Under the pieces are notes generated by a model. That model was given only the letters and a program-made list of their open reading frames with translations. It searched no databases and was not told where the DNA came from. A program made the position numbers and the translations under genes. This document shows, in pieces, positions 17,222 through 26,811 of a stretch of DNA of 64,000 nucleotides. Where the stretch lies: positions 31,105 to 95,104 of the forward strand of contig JAIXSR010000089.1 in NCBI GenBank assembly GCA_027484605.1, read 5' to 3'. Numbering within the stretch: position 1 is the stretch's first letter; each line of letters opens with the position of its first letter. This stretch comes from Hyphomicrobiales bacterium. GTDB taxonomy: Bacteria; Pseudomonadota; Alphaproteobacteria; Rhizobiales; Beijerinckiaceae.

Positions 17222-19101
17222 GGCCGGCCCTCCGTCCTGCGGCGCGAGCGCCAGGCCTCCAGCGTGCCCACGATGCCGCGCGGGAAGACCAGCACCATCC
17301 CGATGATCGTCAGCCCCAGGAAGAAGCGCCAGAAATCGGTGAGCGGCATGAAGAAGTCCTTCACCGAATGGAAGGCCGCCGCCCCGACCAGCGGGCCCGT
17401 CACGGTCTGGATGCCGCCGAGCAGGACCATGACCAGGAAATCGACCGACATGGCGATCGAGATCATGGTCGGGTCGATCGAGCCTTTCGAGAAGGCATAG
17501 AGCCCGCCGGCCAGCCCCGCCGCCGCGCCGGCGATGATGAAGGCCAGCCAGCGATGCCGGCGGATATCGATGCCGATCGCATCGGCCCGGTTGGCGGAAT
17601 CGCGCGCCGCCCGGAGGATCGCGCCGAACGGGGCGTAATAGATGTGCCGCAGCAGCAGGATCGCCGGGATTGCGAGAGCCGCGACAACGTAGAAATAGAC
17701 CTCGCGGGCACCGGCCCAGCGCGAGGGCCAGACGCCGACAATGCCATTGTCGCCCCCCGTCACCTCGACCCACTGGAAGAAGATCGCATAGGTGATCTGC
17801 GCGAAAGCCAGCGTCAGCATGGCGAGATAGATGCCGGAAAGCCGGACGATGAAATAGCCGAACAGCGCCGCCGCCAGCCCCGCCGCCACCGGCGCCGCCA
17901 CGAGCGCGGCCTCCATCGGCAGTTTCAGCGGGCCGGTCACCAGCAGGCCGGCCGCATAGGCGCCGATGCCGAAATAGGCGGCATGGCCGAAGGAGACGAG
18001 CCCGCCATTGCCGATGAGGAAATTGAGCGAGAAGGCCGCGAGCGCGAGGACGAGGATCTCGATCCCGACCTTGATCTTGTAGGAATCGCCCAGGACCGGC
18101 ACCGCCAGCAGGGCCAGCACGAAGCCGGCGCTGACCAGGATCTCGCGGCGGCCGAACCGCTTGAGGTCGATGATGCCCTCCGGCAGCACCGCCCGCCCGG
18201 CCGCAGGATCGGGGCGGCCCAGCAGCCCCCAGGGCTTCACGACCAGCACCACGGCCATCAGCAGGAAGACGAGGACGAGCGTGATCTTCGGAAAGATCAG
18301 GATGCCGAAGGCCTGGAGCAGCCCGATGATCACGGCCGCGATGAAGGCGCCGGGCACCGAGCCCATGCCCCCGATCACGGTGACGACGAAGGCCTCGGAA
18401 ATGATGGTCAGGTCCATATGGCTGTTGGCCGGCAGCCGCGGGATCTGCAGCGCACCGCCGAGCCCCGCCAGGAAGGCGCCGAGAAACAGCGTCCCGGTGA
18501 ACAGCATGGCCTGGTTGACGCCGAGCGCGCCCACCATTTCCCGGTCCTGCGTTGCAGCCCGGATGAGAATGCCGAACCGCGTCCGGTGCATGAGCAGCCA
18601 GAGCAGGCCGAGCAGGCAGGGCCCGACGGCGATGAGGAACAGCTCGTAGGCCGGAAAGCGCTGGCCGAAAATCTCGACCGCATGCCGCAGGCCCGGCGCC
18701 CGCGGGCCGGGAATATCGACCGGCCCCCAGAGATGGAGCACGGCATCCTGCACGATCAGCACGACGCCGAATGTCGCCAGAAGCTGGAAGAGTTCCGGCA
18801 CCCGGTAGATGCGCCGGAGCAGCAGCACCTCCATCACCACGCCGAACAGCCCGACCGCAAGGGCCGAGGCCAGGACGCCGGCAAAGAACAGCAGCGGCGA
18901 GCGCTCGAATTCGAGCAGCCAGGGCACGATCGTCACCGCGAGATACGCGCCGAGCATGTAGAAGGAGCCATGCGCGAAATTCACGATCCGCGTCACGCCG
19001 AAGACGATCGTCAGCCCGGAGGCGATGACGAAGAGCGACGAGGCGCTGGCAAGGCCTGAAAGGGCCTGGGTGGCAAGAAGGGCGAGATCCATGCCGCGCA
19101 C
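17218..19101 (-). CDS. ABC transporter permease, LivH-LivM fusion
   Basis: This 627-residue inner-membrane protein fuses the two permeases that are usually separate. Residues about 1-300 are LivH-like (GLTIVFGVTRIVNFAHGSFY near the N-terminus, GGMGSVPGAFIAAVIIGL later). Residues about 315-620 are LivM-like (FLIGNGGLVSFGHAAYFGIG). Many hydrophobic segments are visible in each half. The annotated start is GTG, three codons before an ATG at 19092 that is also possible. The fusion contrasts with the second importer of this window (35972-37791), where livH- and livM-type genes are separate. Confidence 0.9.
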   Translation of the reverse strand: MRGMDLALLATQALSGLASASSLFVIASGLTIVFGVTRIVNFAHGSFYMLGAYLAVTIVPWLLEFERSPLLFFAGVLASALAVGLFGVVMEVLLLRRIYRVPELFQLLATFGVVLIVQDAVLHLWGPVDIPGPRAPGLRHAVEIFGQRFPAYELFLIAVGPCLLGLLWLLMHRTRFGILIRAATQDREMVGALGVNQAMLFTGTLFLGAFLAGLGGALQIPRLPANSHMDLTIISEAFVVTVIGGMGSVPGAFIAAVIIGLLQAFGILIFPKITLVLVFLLMAVVLVVKPWGLLGRPDPAAGRAVLPEGIIDLKRFGRREILVSAGFVLALLAVPVLGDSYKIKVGIEILVLALAAFSLNFLIGNGGLVSFGHAAYFGIGAYAAGLLVTGPLKLPMEAALVAAPVAAGLAAALFGYFIVRLSGIYLAMLTLAFAQITYAIFFQWVEVTGGDNGIVGVWPSRWAGAREVYFYVVAALAIPAILLLRHIYYAPFGAILRAARDSANRADAIGIDIRRHRWLAFIIAGAAAGLAGGLYAFSKGSIDPTMISIAMSVDFLVMVLLGGIQTVTGPLVGAAAFHSVKDFFMPLTDFWRFFLGLTIIGMVLVFPRGIVGTLEAWRSRRRTEGRP

Positions 19102-19216
19102 TCAGGCCCTGTGATGGGAGGAAGGGATGGCGAAGGCCCGGGACCCGCCCCGCCCGGCAACAGCCCCGGAAGGGGAGGAAAGCGGGAAGGGAAGGTCCTG
19201 GACCATGGCCGTGCGC

Positions 19217-20458
19217 TCAGCCTTTCCGGGCAGCTTTCACTTCGGCCTCGGGGTGGAGATAGGCCGTGCCATCGACATATTTCCAGTTCTTCATCGCCCC
19301 GGCCTTGCCCTTCAGGGTGGTCTCGCCGACCCAGGCGCCAAGGGTGGATTGATGGTCGAGGCCGCGCATCGTCACCGGGCCGCTGATCGTCGTGAACTTC
19401 ATGTCCTTCAGCGTGGCGACGAGCTTCGGCGTCTCGGTCGAGGCCGCCTTCTCGAGCAGCTGGGCGATCATCTCGACCACGACATAGCCGAGCAGCGAAC
19501 CCAGCCGCGGCGTGTCATTGAACTTCGCGCGATAGGCGGTGACGAAGGCCTTGTGCTCCGGCGTCTCGATCTGATCCCACGGATAGCCCGTGGTGATCCA
19601 GCCTTCGGGCGTCTCCTCGCCCAGCGGGATCATGTATTCCGGCTCGCCCGTCAGCAGGCTGACGACGAGGCGCTTCTCGAACAGGCCGCGCGTGTTCCCC
19701 TCGCGGACGAAGGCCGTGAGATCGGCCCCGAACAGCACGTTGAAGATGCCGTCCGGCCGCGACTGGCTCAGCGCGCCGACCGTGGCGCCGGCATCGATGC
19801 GGCCGAGGGCCGGGAATTGCTCGCCCACCACCTCGAAGCCCGGCACGGCTTCGGCCATCAGCTTCTTGAAATTGGCGGCAGCGGACTGGCCATATTCATA
19901 GTTCGGCGCCACGATCGCCCAGCGCTTGACGCCCTTGGCCTTGGCCGCATCGACCAGCATCTTGGTCTGCATGTAGGTGTTCGGCCGGACGCGGAAGGTG
20001 AAGGGGTTGCCCTGCGCCATCGTGATCGCGTCGGTCAGCGGCTCGGTCGCGAGGAACAGAACCTTGCGCTGGTTGGCGAAATCCGCCACCGCAAGACCGA
20101 CATTCGACAGGAAGGTCCCGGCCAGGAAGGACACGTTCTCGCGCGTCAGCAATTCCTCGGCCACGCGGACTGCATCGCCCGGCGTCGAGCCATCATCCCG
20201 GAAGACGAATTCCAGCGGCCGGCCACCGAGCGCCTTGATGCCCCCGGCCTTGTTGACCGATTCCTGCGCCAGCTGCATCGCGTTGCGATAGGGCACCGCG
20301 AAGGCGGCCATGCGCCCGTAGGAATTGAGCTCGCCGATCCGGATCGGCGCGGCCTGCGCCCGGACGCCGCCAGCCCCGAGGACCAGCGAGCCGGCCGCGA
20401 TGCCGCCCACCACACCGCGGCGGGAAGGATGATTACGGGAAGTCCTGTTCTCGGTCAT
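19217..20458 (-). CDS. ABC transporter substrate-binding protein, LivK type
   Basis: This 413-residue periplasmic receptor of the first importer has an N-terminal signal with twin arginine (SRRGVVGGIAAGSLVLGAGG) and a likely cleavage after VRAQA. The mature protein has the type I periplasmic-binding fold (IRIGELNSYGRM, VNKAGGIKALGGRPLEFV). It heads the importer operon: 115 bases without other features separate it from the permease gene. Upstream lies a promoter with the palindromic operator at 20520-20535. The ligand is probably the heterocycle metabolised by the downstream enzymes, by context only. Confidence 0.88.
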   Translation of the reverse strand: MTENRTSRNHPSRRGVVGGIAAGSLVLGAGGVRAQAAPIRIGELNSYGRMAAFAVPYRNAMQLAQESVNKAGGIKALGGRPLEFVFRDDGSTPGDAVRVAEELLTRENVSFLAGTFLSNVGLAVADFANQRKVLFLATEPLTDAITMAQGNPFTFRVRPNTYMQTKMLVDAAKAKGVKRWAIVAPNYEYGQSAAANFKKLMAEAVPGFEVVGEQFPALGRIDAGATVGALSQSRPDGIFNVLFGADLTAFVREGNTRGLFEKRLVVSLLTGEPEYMIPLGEETPEGWITTGYPWDQIETPEHKAFVTAYRAKFNDTPRLGSLLGYVVVEMIAQLLEKAASTETPKLVATLKDMKFTTISGPVTMRGLDHQSTLGAWVGETTLKGKAGAMKNWKYVDGTAYLHPEAEVKAARKG

Positions 20459-20519
20459 ATCCAGTCTCCTCTTGCGGCGAAGCGCCCGCGAAAGCCGGCA
20501 TCGCCCCTCGGATGCAGGT

Positions 20520-20535
20520 CATTCGTAGACGAATG
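20520..20535. promoter_or_regulatory. Operator CATTCGT-AG-ACGAATG at the importer promoter
   Basis: This perfect 16-base palindrome with 7-base arms overlaps the -10 region and start-site area of the importer promoter. It is the strongest of three related elements (also 15646-15659 and 21373-21386). A repressor bound here would block polymerase; the MarR protein of the same gene block is the likely one. Confidence 0.75.
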
Positions 20536-20560
20536 GTATCGGTTTTCATGCGGCTGGCAA
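20533..20560 (-). promoter_or_regulatory. Promoter of the importer operon
   Basis: On the minus strand a -35 TTGCCA (20555-20560), a 16-base spacer and a -10 TACCAT (20533-20538) precede the substrate-binding protein gene. The -10 overlaps the operator palindrome. The same TTGCCA-N16-TACxxT layout is found before the ferredoxin-NADP reductase. Confidence 0.6.
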
Positions 20561-20578
20561 GGCCCTCCGGGCAGCATG

Positions 20579-21352
20579 TCAGCGCTCGACGAAAGCGCGC
20601 TCGACGACGTAATGGCCCGGCCGGCTGACGGCCCCTTCCGTGAAGCCGCGGGGCTCGAGCAGGCCGACCATGTCCTGCAGCATGGCGGGCGAACCGCAGA
20701 TCATCACGCGGTCCTCTTCCGGCGAAAGCGCAGGCAGGCCGAACGCGGACGGGATGGTGCCCTGCTCGAGCAACGTCGTCAGGCGGCCATTATGCTCGAA
20801 CGGCTCCCGCGTCACGGTCGGGTAGTAGAGCAGCTTCTCCCGCACCAGCTCGCCGAGATAGGGATCCTCCGGCAGGATAGTGCGGATATAGTCCGTATAG
20901 GCGAGTTCATTGGCATGGCGCGTGCCATGGATGAGGATGATCCGCTCGAACCGCTCATAGGCCTCCGGATCCTTGATCACGCTCAGGAACGGCGCAAGCC
21001 CGGTTCCCGTGGCGCAGAGATAGAGCCGCCGCCCGGGCAGCAGGCTGTCCTGGACGAGGGTGCCGGTCGGCTTGCGTCCGACGAGAACCGCATCGCCGAT
21101 ATCGACCGATTGCAGCCGCGAGGTCAGCGGCCCACCCGCCACCTTGATCGAGAAGAATTCCAGCTCCTCCTCGTGATTGGCACTGGCCATGGAATAGGCG
21201 CGGAGCAGCGGCTTGCCCTCGATATCGAGGCCGATCATCGTGAACTGGCCATTCCGGAACCGGAAAGCCGGGTCCCGCGTGGTCCGGAACGAGAAGAGCC
21301 GGTCCGTGTGATGGCGGACGGCCGTGACACGCTCGACATTGAGACTGGACAT
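20579..21352 (-). CDS. fpr: Ferredoxin--NADP reductase, bacterial Fpr type
   Basis: This 257-residue flavoprotein moves electrons between NADP(H) and ferredoxin or flavodoxin. The FAD-binding motif is LLRAYSMAS, with NADP-binding ATGTGLAPFLSV and MICGSPAMLQDM. The C-terminus, YVVERAFVER, is typical of the bacterial subclass. The ATG follows a GGAGGT ribosome binding site. Its promoter and degenerate palindrome resemble those of the importer, so it appears to belong to the same regulon. The 6-hydroxynicotinate-reductase-like protein is expected to need reduced ferredoxin, which this enzyme could provide. No ferredoxin gene is in the window. Confidence 0.9.
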   Translation of the reverse strand: MSSLNVERVTAVRHHTDRLFSFRTTRDPAFRFRNGQFTMIGLDIEGKPLLRAYSMASANHEEELEFFSIKVAGGPLTSRLQSVDIGDAVLVGRKPTGTLVQDSLLPGRRLYLCATGTGLAPFLSVIKDPEAYERFERIILIHGTRHANELAYTDYIRTILPEDPYLGELVREKLLYYPTVTREPFEHNGRLTTLLEQGTIPSAFGLPALSPEEDRVMICGSPAMLQDMVGLLEPRGFTEGAVSRPGHYVVERAFVER

Positions 21353-21372
21353 CGCCGATCCACCTCCGGTTC

Positions 21373-21386
21373 GTTAGTGTACGAAT
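21373..21386. promoter_or_regulatory. Degenerate TTCGT-NN-ACGAA element upstream of fpr
   Basis: GTTAGT-GT-ACGAAT matches the palindrome at 20520-20535 with an intact right half and changes in the left half. It lies directly downstream of the fpr -10 box, the same relative place as at the importer promoter. Confidence 0.55.
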
Positions 21387-21387
21387 G

Positions 21388-21415
21388 AATGTACCGGAGT
21401 TTTGGCCTTTGGCAA
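21388..21415 (-). promoter_or_regulatory. Promoter of fpr
   Basis: On the minus strand there is a -35 TTGCCA (21410-21415), a 16-base spacer and a -10 TACATT (21388-21393). This is nearly identical in layout to the importer promoter. Confidence 0.55.
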
Positions 21416-21433
21416 GCGGGTCTTGCAGGCAAG

Positions 21434-21469
21434 GGCAAAGGCAAGGGAAAGGGCAAAGGCAAGGGAAAG
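21434..21469. repeat. Two tandem copies of an 18-base purine-rich unit
   Basis: GGCAAAGGCAAGGGAAAG occurs twice in exact tandem, flanked by further GGCAAG/GGG runs (about 21428-21478). It lies between fpr and the katG end. All-purine repeats of this kind can vary by slippage. Confidence 0.85.
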
Positions 21470-21488
21470 GGAACGGGGCCCGAACGCA

Positions 21489-21513
21489 GACAGCCGGCGC
21501 GAGGCCGGCTGTC
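21489..21513. terminator. Hairpin downstream of katG
   Basis: GACAGCCGGC and GCCGGCTGTC form a perfect 10-base stem with a 5-base loop, 24 bases past the katG stop. No strong U tract follows on the katG strand, only a C/T-rich stretch, so it is a terminator-like or 3'-stabilising hairpin. Confidence 0.6.
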
Positions 21514-21537
21514 CCGAAGTCAGGGCTGGCGGTTGCC

Positions 21538-23799
<2,262 letters not shown>

Positions 23800-23884
23800 C
23801 TACCGGCGGGAAGTGACGGAATTTCGTCGCGACACGGCGGAGGCCCGGAAAGCTGGAACGCTTCTAGCAAGCTGCGACGATTAG

Positions 23885-23925
23885 GATAAGTTTTATTTTC
23901 TGATCACTGCGATAAGATTTTCTAT
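23885..23925. promoter_or_regulatory. Possible OxyR-binding region between katG and oxyR
   Basis: An AT-rich block in otherwise GC-rich DNA carries two GATAAG half-sites 26 bases apart (23885 and 23911) with inverted CTGATC and CTAT partners. OxyR sites in this group are built from such ATAG/CTAT-like tetrads, but the spacing is not a clean consensus match. It abuts the oxyR start, which lacks a clear ribosome binding site. Confidence 0.4.
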
Positions 23926-24820
23926 GCTCAATATCACCCTTCGCCAGCTCCGCTATTTCGAGGCCCTTGCCCGCCAGGGCCATTTCGGCCGCGCAGCCGA
24001 GGCCTGCTCGATCTCCCAGCCGGCCCTTTCGATGCAGATCCGCGAATTCGAGGAGGCCCTCGGCACCGGCCTGTTCGAACGCAGCGCCAGGCAGGTCCGG
24101 CTCACGGCGTTCGGCGAGGAAGTCGCGCTCCGTGTCCGGGATATCCTGCGCGCGGTGGATGAACTCGGCGATCTCGCCCGCGGTGCGCAGGAACAGCTCA
24201 CCGGCCGGTTGCGCATCGGCGTGATCCCCACCGTCGCGCCCTATCTGCTGCCGCGGATCATCGCCGACCTCACGCGCGCCCATCCGGCGCTCGACCTGCA
24301 TGTCCGCGAGACCGTGACGCCCAAGCTGATCGAGGAACTCCGTTCGGGCCGGCTCGATACCGCGCTCGTGGCGCTGCCGGTCTCGGAAGCCGCGCTCGAG
24401 GAGGTCGCGCTCTTTTCGGAGGCCTTCGTGCTGGTCCGCCCCGGCGACCAGGCGGGGATGCCGGTTCCGGACCGGCGGCAATTGCCGGAAATGCGGCTGC
24501 TGCTGCTCGAGGAAGGCCATTGCTTCCGCGATCAGGCTTTGTCCTTCTGCCACATGCCGTCCTCCCGCCCGCGCGAATGGCTGGACGGTTCCTCGCTCTC
24601 GACCCTGGTGCAGATGGTCGGGGCCGGGATCGGCATCACGCTGATCCCGGAAATGGCGCTGGCGGTCGAGACGCGTTCCGCCCCGGTTTCCGTCGTGCGG
24701 TTCGAGGGCGAGCAGCCCTCGCGCACGATCGGCATGGTCTGGCGCCGGACGAACCCGCTTGCGCAGCGGCTGGCCCAGATCGCAGCTCTGGTGAAGGAAT
24801 CGGCGGCCGGCCGTTCCTGA
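23924..24820 (+). CDS. oxyR: Peroxide-sensing LysR-type regulator OxyR
   Basis: This 298-residue LysR regulator has an N-terminal helix-turn-helix (LRQLRYFEALARQGHFGRAA, SISQPALSMQIREFEEALG) and an effector domain from about 90. The two redox cysteines of OxyR are present as C200 and C209 in EEGHCFRDQALSFC, the spacing needed for the peroxide-induced disulfide. It is divergent from katG, its expected target. The gene ends 12 bases before the convergent chemoreceptor gene. Confidence 0.95.
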   Translation: MLNITLRQLRYFEALARQGHFGRAAEACSISQPALSMQIREFEEALGTGLFERSARQVRLTAFGEEVALRVRDILRAVDELGDLARGAQEQLTGRLRIGVIPTVAPYLLPRIIADLTRAHPALDLHVRETVTPKLIEELRSGRLDTALVALPVSEAALEEVALFSEAFVLVRPGDQAGMPVPDRRQLPEMRLLLLEEGHCFRDQALSFCHMPSSRPREWLDGSSLSTLVQMVGAGIGITLIPEMALAVETRSAPVSVVRFEGEQPSRTIGMVWRRTNPLAQRLAQIAALVKESAAGRS

Positions 24821-24832
24821 CGGGCCGGGCCG

Positions 24833-26329
24833 TCAGCCCGCCCGCGCCACGCCGATGAAGCGCTCGACTTCCTGCTGGACGATGCCGGAACTGCTCGCCA
24901 CGCGCTCGGCGCTCTCACGCACCTGCCGCGTCACATGTTCCACCTTGCTCATCTTGTCCTGGAGCGAACCGAGCGAGGCCGTCACGCCGGCAGCATTCGA
25001 GGCCGCATCCTGCATCGTGCCGGAAATCTGCTGCGTCGTGGCATCCTGCTCCTCGATGGCCGCGGCGATCGAGGTCATGAACTGGTCGATCTCGACCACC
25101 CGGCCGACAATCACGTCGATCCCGCCGGCCGAGGCCTTGGTCGCGCTCTGCACGGCCTGGATCTGCTGGCGGATTTCCTCCGTGGCCGCGGCCGTCTGCG
25201 CAGCGAGGGTCTTCACCTCCTGTGCCACCACGGCGAAGCCGCGCCCGGCCTCGCCGGCACGGGCCGCCTCGATCGTCGCGTTGAGCGCGAGAAGGTTGGT
25301 CTGCGAGGCGAGGCTCTCGATCAGCGTGATCACATCGCCGATCCGAAGGCTCGCCCCGGTCAGCTCGGCCATGCTTGCCCGCGAACCCTCGCCGGACTGG
25401 CGGACGGCGCCGAGCGCCTCGCTGGTGCTCTGCACCTGGTTGGCGATCTCGCCGATCGAACGCGACAATTCGCTGATCGACAGCGCGAGATGCGAGACAT
25501 TCTCCGCCGCATCGCTGGCCGAACGCGCCGCTTCCTCCATGCCCTGATGTGCGGCATCGGCAATGCCCGACAGCCCCTCGGCGGCCTGGCGCATGTCCTT
25601 CGACTGCATGCCGGCCTCGTCCAGCGTCCGGCGGATCGCCGGTTCGAAACCGTGGATGGCCTGCTCGAGCGCCTGGCGGCGGGTGCCTTCTTCCTGCTGC
25701 CGGCGGGCAACATCCTCGCCGAGCGCCTGCGCCTGGCGGCTGGCTTCGAGCACGGCCTCCATCGACGCCTTGCTGACGGCCGAGGCCTTTTCCAGCATCA
25801 TGACCAGCAGGATCAGGGCGCCGGCCTCCACAAGCAGGATCACGGCATGGACAATGACACGGAGGAAATCCGCCCCGGCATTGAAGACGGCGGCCGGGAG
25901 CAGAAAGTTCAGCCCGAGGTGATGGACCGCGACGACCAGCGTGGCGGCGACGATGCTCGGCCAGCAGCACAGCCCGGCGACAAGGCCGAGGGCCGCGAAG
26001 AACGCCATATGGATGTCCATCTGGTAGGCATGGCCCGCCAGCACGCCCAGCAGCAGCATCACCTGCCCCATCAGCGTCGTCGCCAGCAGGTTGCGCGTCC
26101 AGGGCGCCTCGGGATTCATGCGCAGGGTCAGGGCAGCGCCGGCGATCATGATCATGCTGGCCAGACCCGGCAGCATGCCGAAATCGCGCCCGAACCCGAT
26201 GCTGCCGACCAGAACCAGCAGGACGGCCTGCGCACCGAGGATATAGGCCGAGGAAATGCGGCGGATGCCGTCAATGTCGAGAGCCGGAGCGGTCGGCCCG
26301 GCGGGAGTTTTCATGGTCACGGGCTGCAT
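24833..26329 (-). CDS. Methyl-accepting chemotaxis protein with multi-pass membrane domain
   Basis: This 498-residue chemoreceptor has an unusual input region: about six hydrophobic segments in residues 25-185 (such as [16 protein letters not shown] and [20 protein letters not shown]) and no periplasmic ligand domain or HAMP. The cytoplasmic signalling domain carries the hairpin tip [20 protein letters not shown] followed by [15 protein letters not shown]. It probably senses membrane or intracellular conditions. The ATG at 26329 overlaps the preceding small gene by 13 bases; a second ATG at 26314 would avoid this. Confidence 0.88.
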   Translation of the reverse strand: MQPVTMKTPAGPTAPALDIDGIRRISSAYILGAQAVLLVLVGSIGFGRDFGMLPGLASMIMIAGAALTLRMNPEAPWTRNLLATTLMGQVMLLLGVLAGHAYQMDIHMAFFAALGLVAGLCCWPSIVAATLVVAVHHLGLNFLLPAAVFNAGADFLRVIVHAVILLVEAGALILLVMMLEKASAVSKASMEAVLEASRQAQALGEDVARRQQEEGTRRQALEQAIHGFEPAIRRTLDEAGMQSKDMRQAAEGLSGIADAAHQGMEEAARSASDAAENVSHLALSISELSRSIGEIANQVQSTSEALGAVRQSGEGSRASMAELTGASLRIGDVITLIESLASQTNLLALNATIEAARAGEAGRGFAVVAQEVKTLAAQTAAATEEIRQQIQAVQSATKASAGGIDVIVGRVVEIDQFMTSIAAAIEEQDATTQQISGTMQDAASNAAGVTASLGSLQDKMSKVEHVTRQVRESAERVASSSGIVQQEVERFIGVARAG

Positions 26330-26619
26330 CCTGTAAACAAATCGCCGTTGAGAACGAGGAACGCGCCGGCGGCATAGAGCCGGCGCACGAGATCGGGGCC
26401 ATCGGGTGCCACAAGCAGCGTGCTGTCGAACCGGCCGCGGGACAGCAGGCGCGCATCGGCGGCAGCCAGGATCCGCATGGCCTGCGCCTCGCCGCGCCAG
26501 GGCGGGCCGACCACCAGGACAGGGCTGGCCGCACGGGGCATCGTCGCCAGGCCGAGCGGCAGGACAAGCGCGATCAGGGCGCTGGCAAGAATCGACCGGA
26601 ACCGGAACACGAGGGCCAT
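26317..26619 (-). CDS. Small secreted or membrane-anchored protein of unknown function
   Basis: This 100-residue protein has a basic N-terminus and a hydrophobic stretch ([18 protein letters not shown], about 10-27), then a likely cleavage site at PRAAS. The remaining ~70 residues have a mixed alpha/beta look ([41 protein letters not shown]). I do not recognise the family. It overlaps the chemoreceptor start by up to 13 bases, so it may be translationally coupled to it and could be an extracytoplasmic accessory of a receptor that lacks its own sensor domain. That role is only a suggestion. Confidence 0.65.
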   Translation of the reverse strand: MALVFRFRSILASALIALVLPLGLATMPRAASPVLVVGPPWRGEAQAMRILAAADARLLSRGRFDSTLLVAPDGPDLVRRLYAAGAFLVLNGDLFTGCSP

Positions 26620-26654
26620 GAATCAGGTCTAGGCGAGAATGGTTAATCCCCGCT

Positions 26655-26680
26655 CACCATGATGGTGATTCCGGATCACC
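26655..26680. repeat. Two overlapping inverted repeats upstream of the small secreted-protein gene
   Basis: CACCAT-G-ATGGTG (26655-26667) is followed by GGTGAT-TCCGG-ATCACC (26664-26680), sharing the GGTG bases. They lie in the 192-base gap before the small gene and after the indolepyruvate oxidoreductase gene. They could be an operator or a weak terminator; no U tract follows on either strand. Confidence 0.45.
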
Positions 26681-26811
26681 GAAGCGTCTTTTCCGGGTCT
26701 CAGGCTCAGGGGCACGACAAGGCGACGCAGCGGCCTCTCCGCATCGGGGAGATCGGGAATGGTCCCGCCCGGCCGGCAGGTTCACGGTGCAATGCCAACG
26801 GCATGCGCTGC

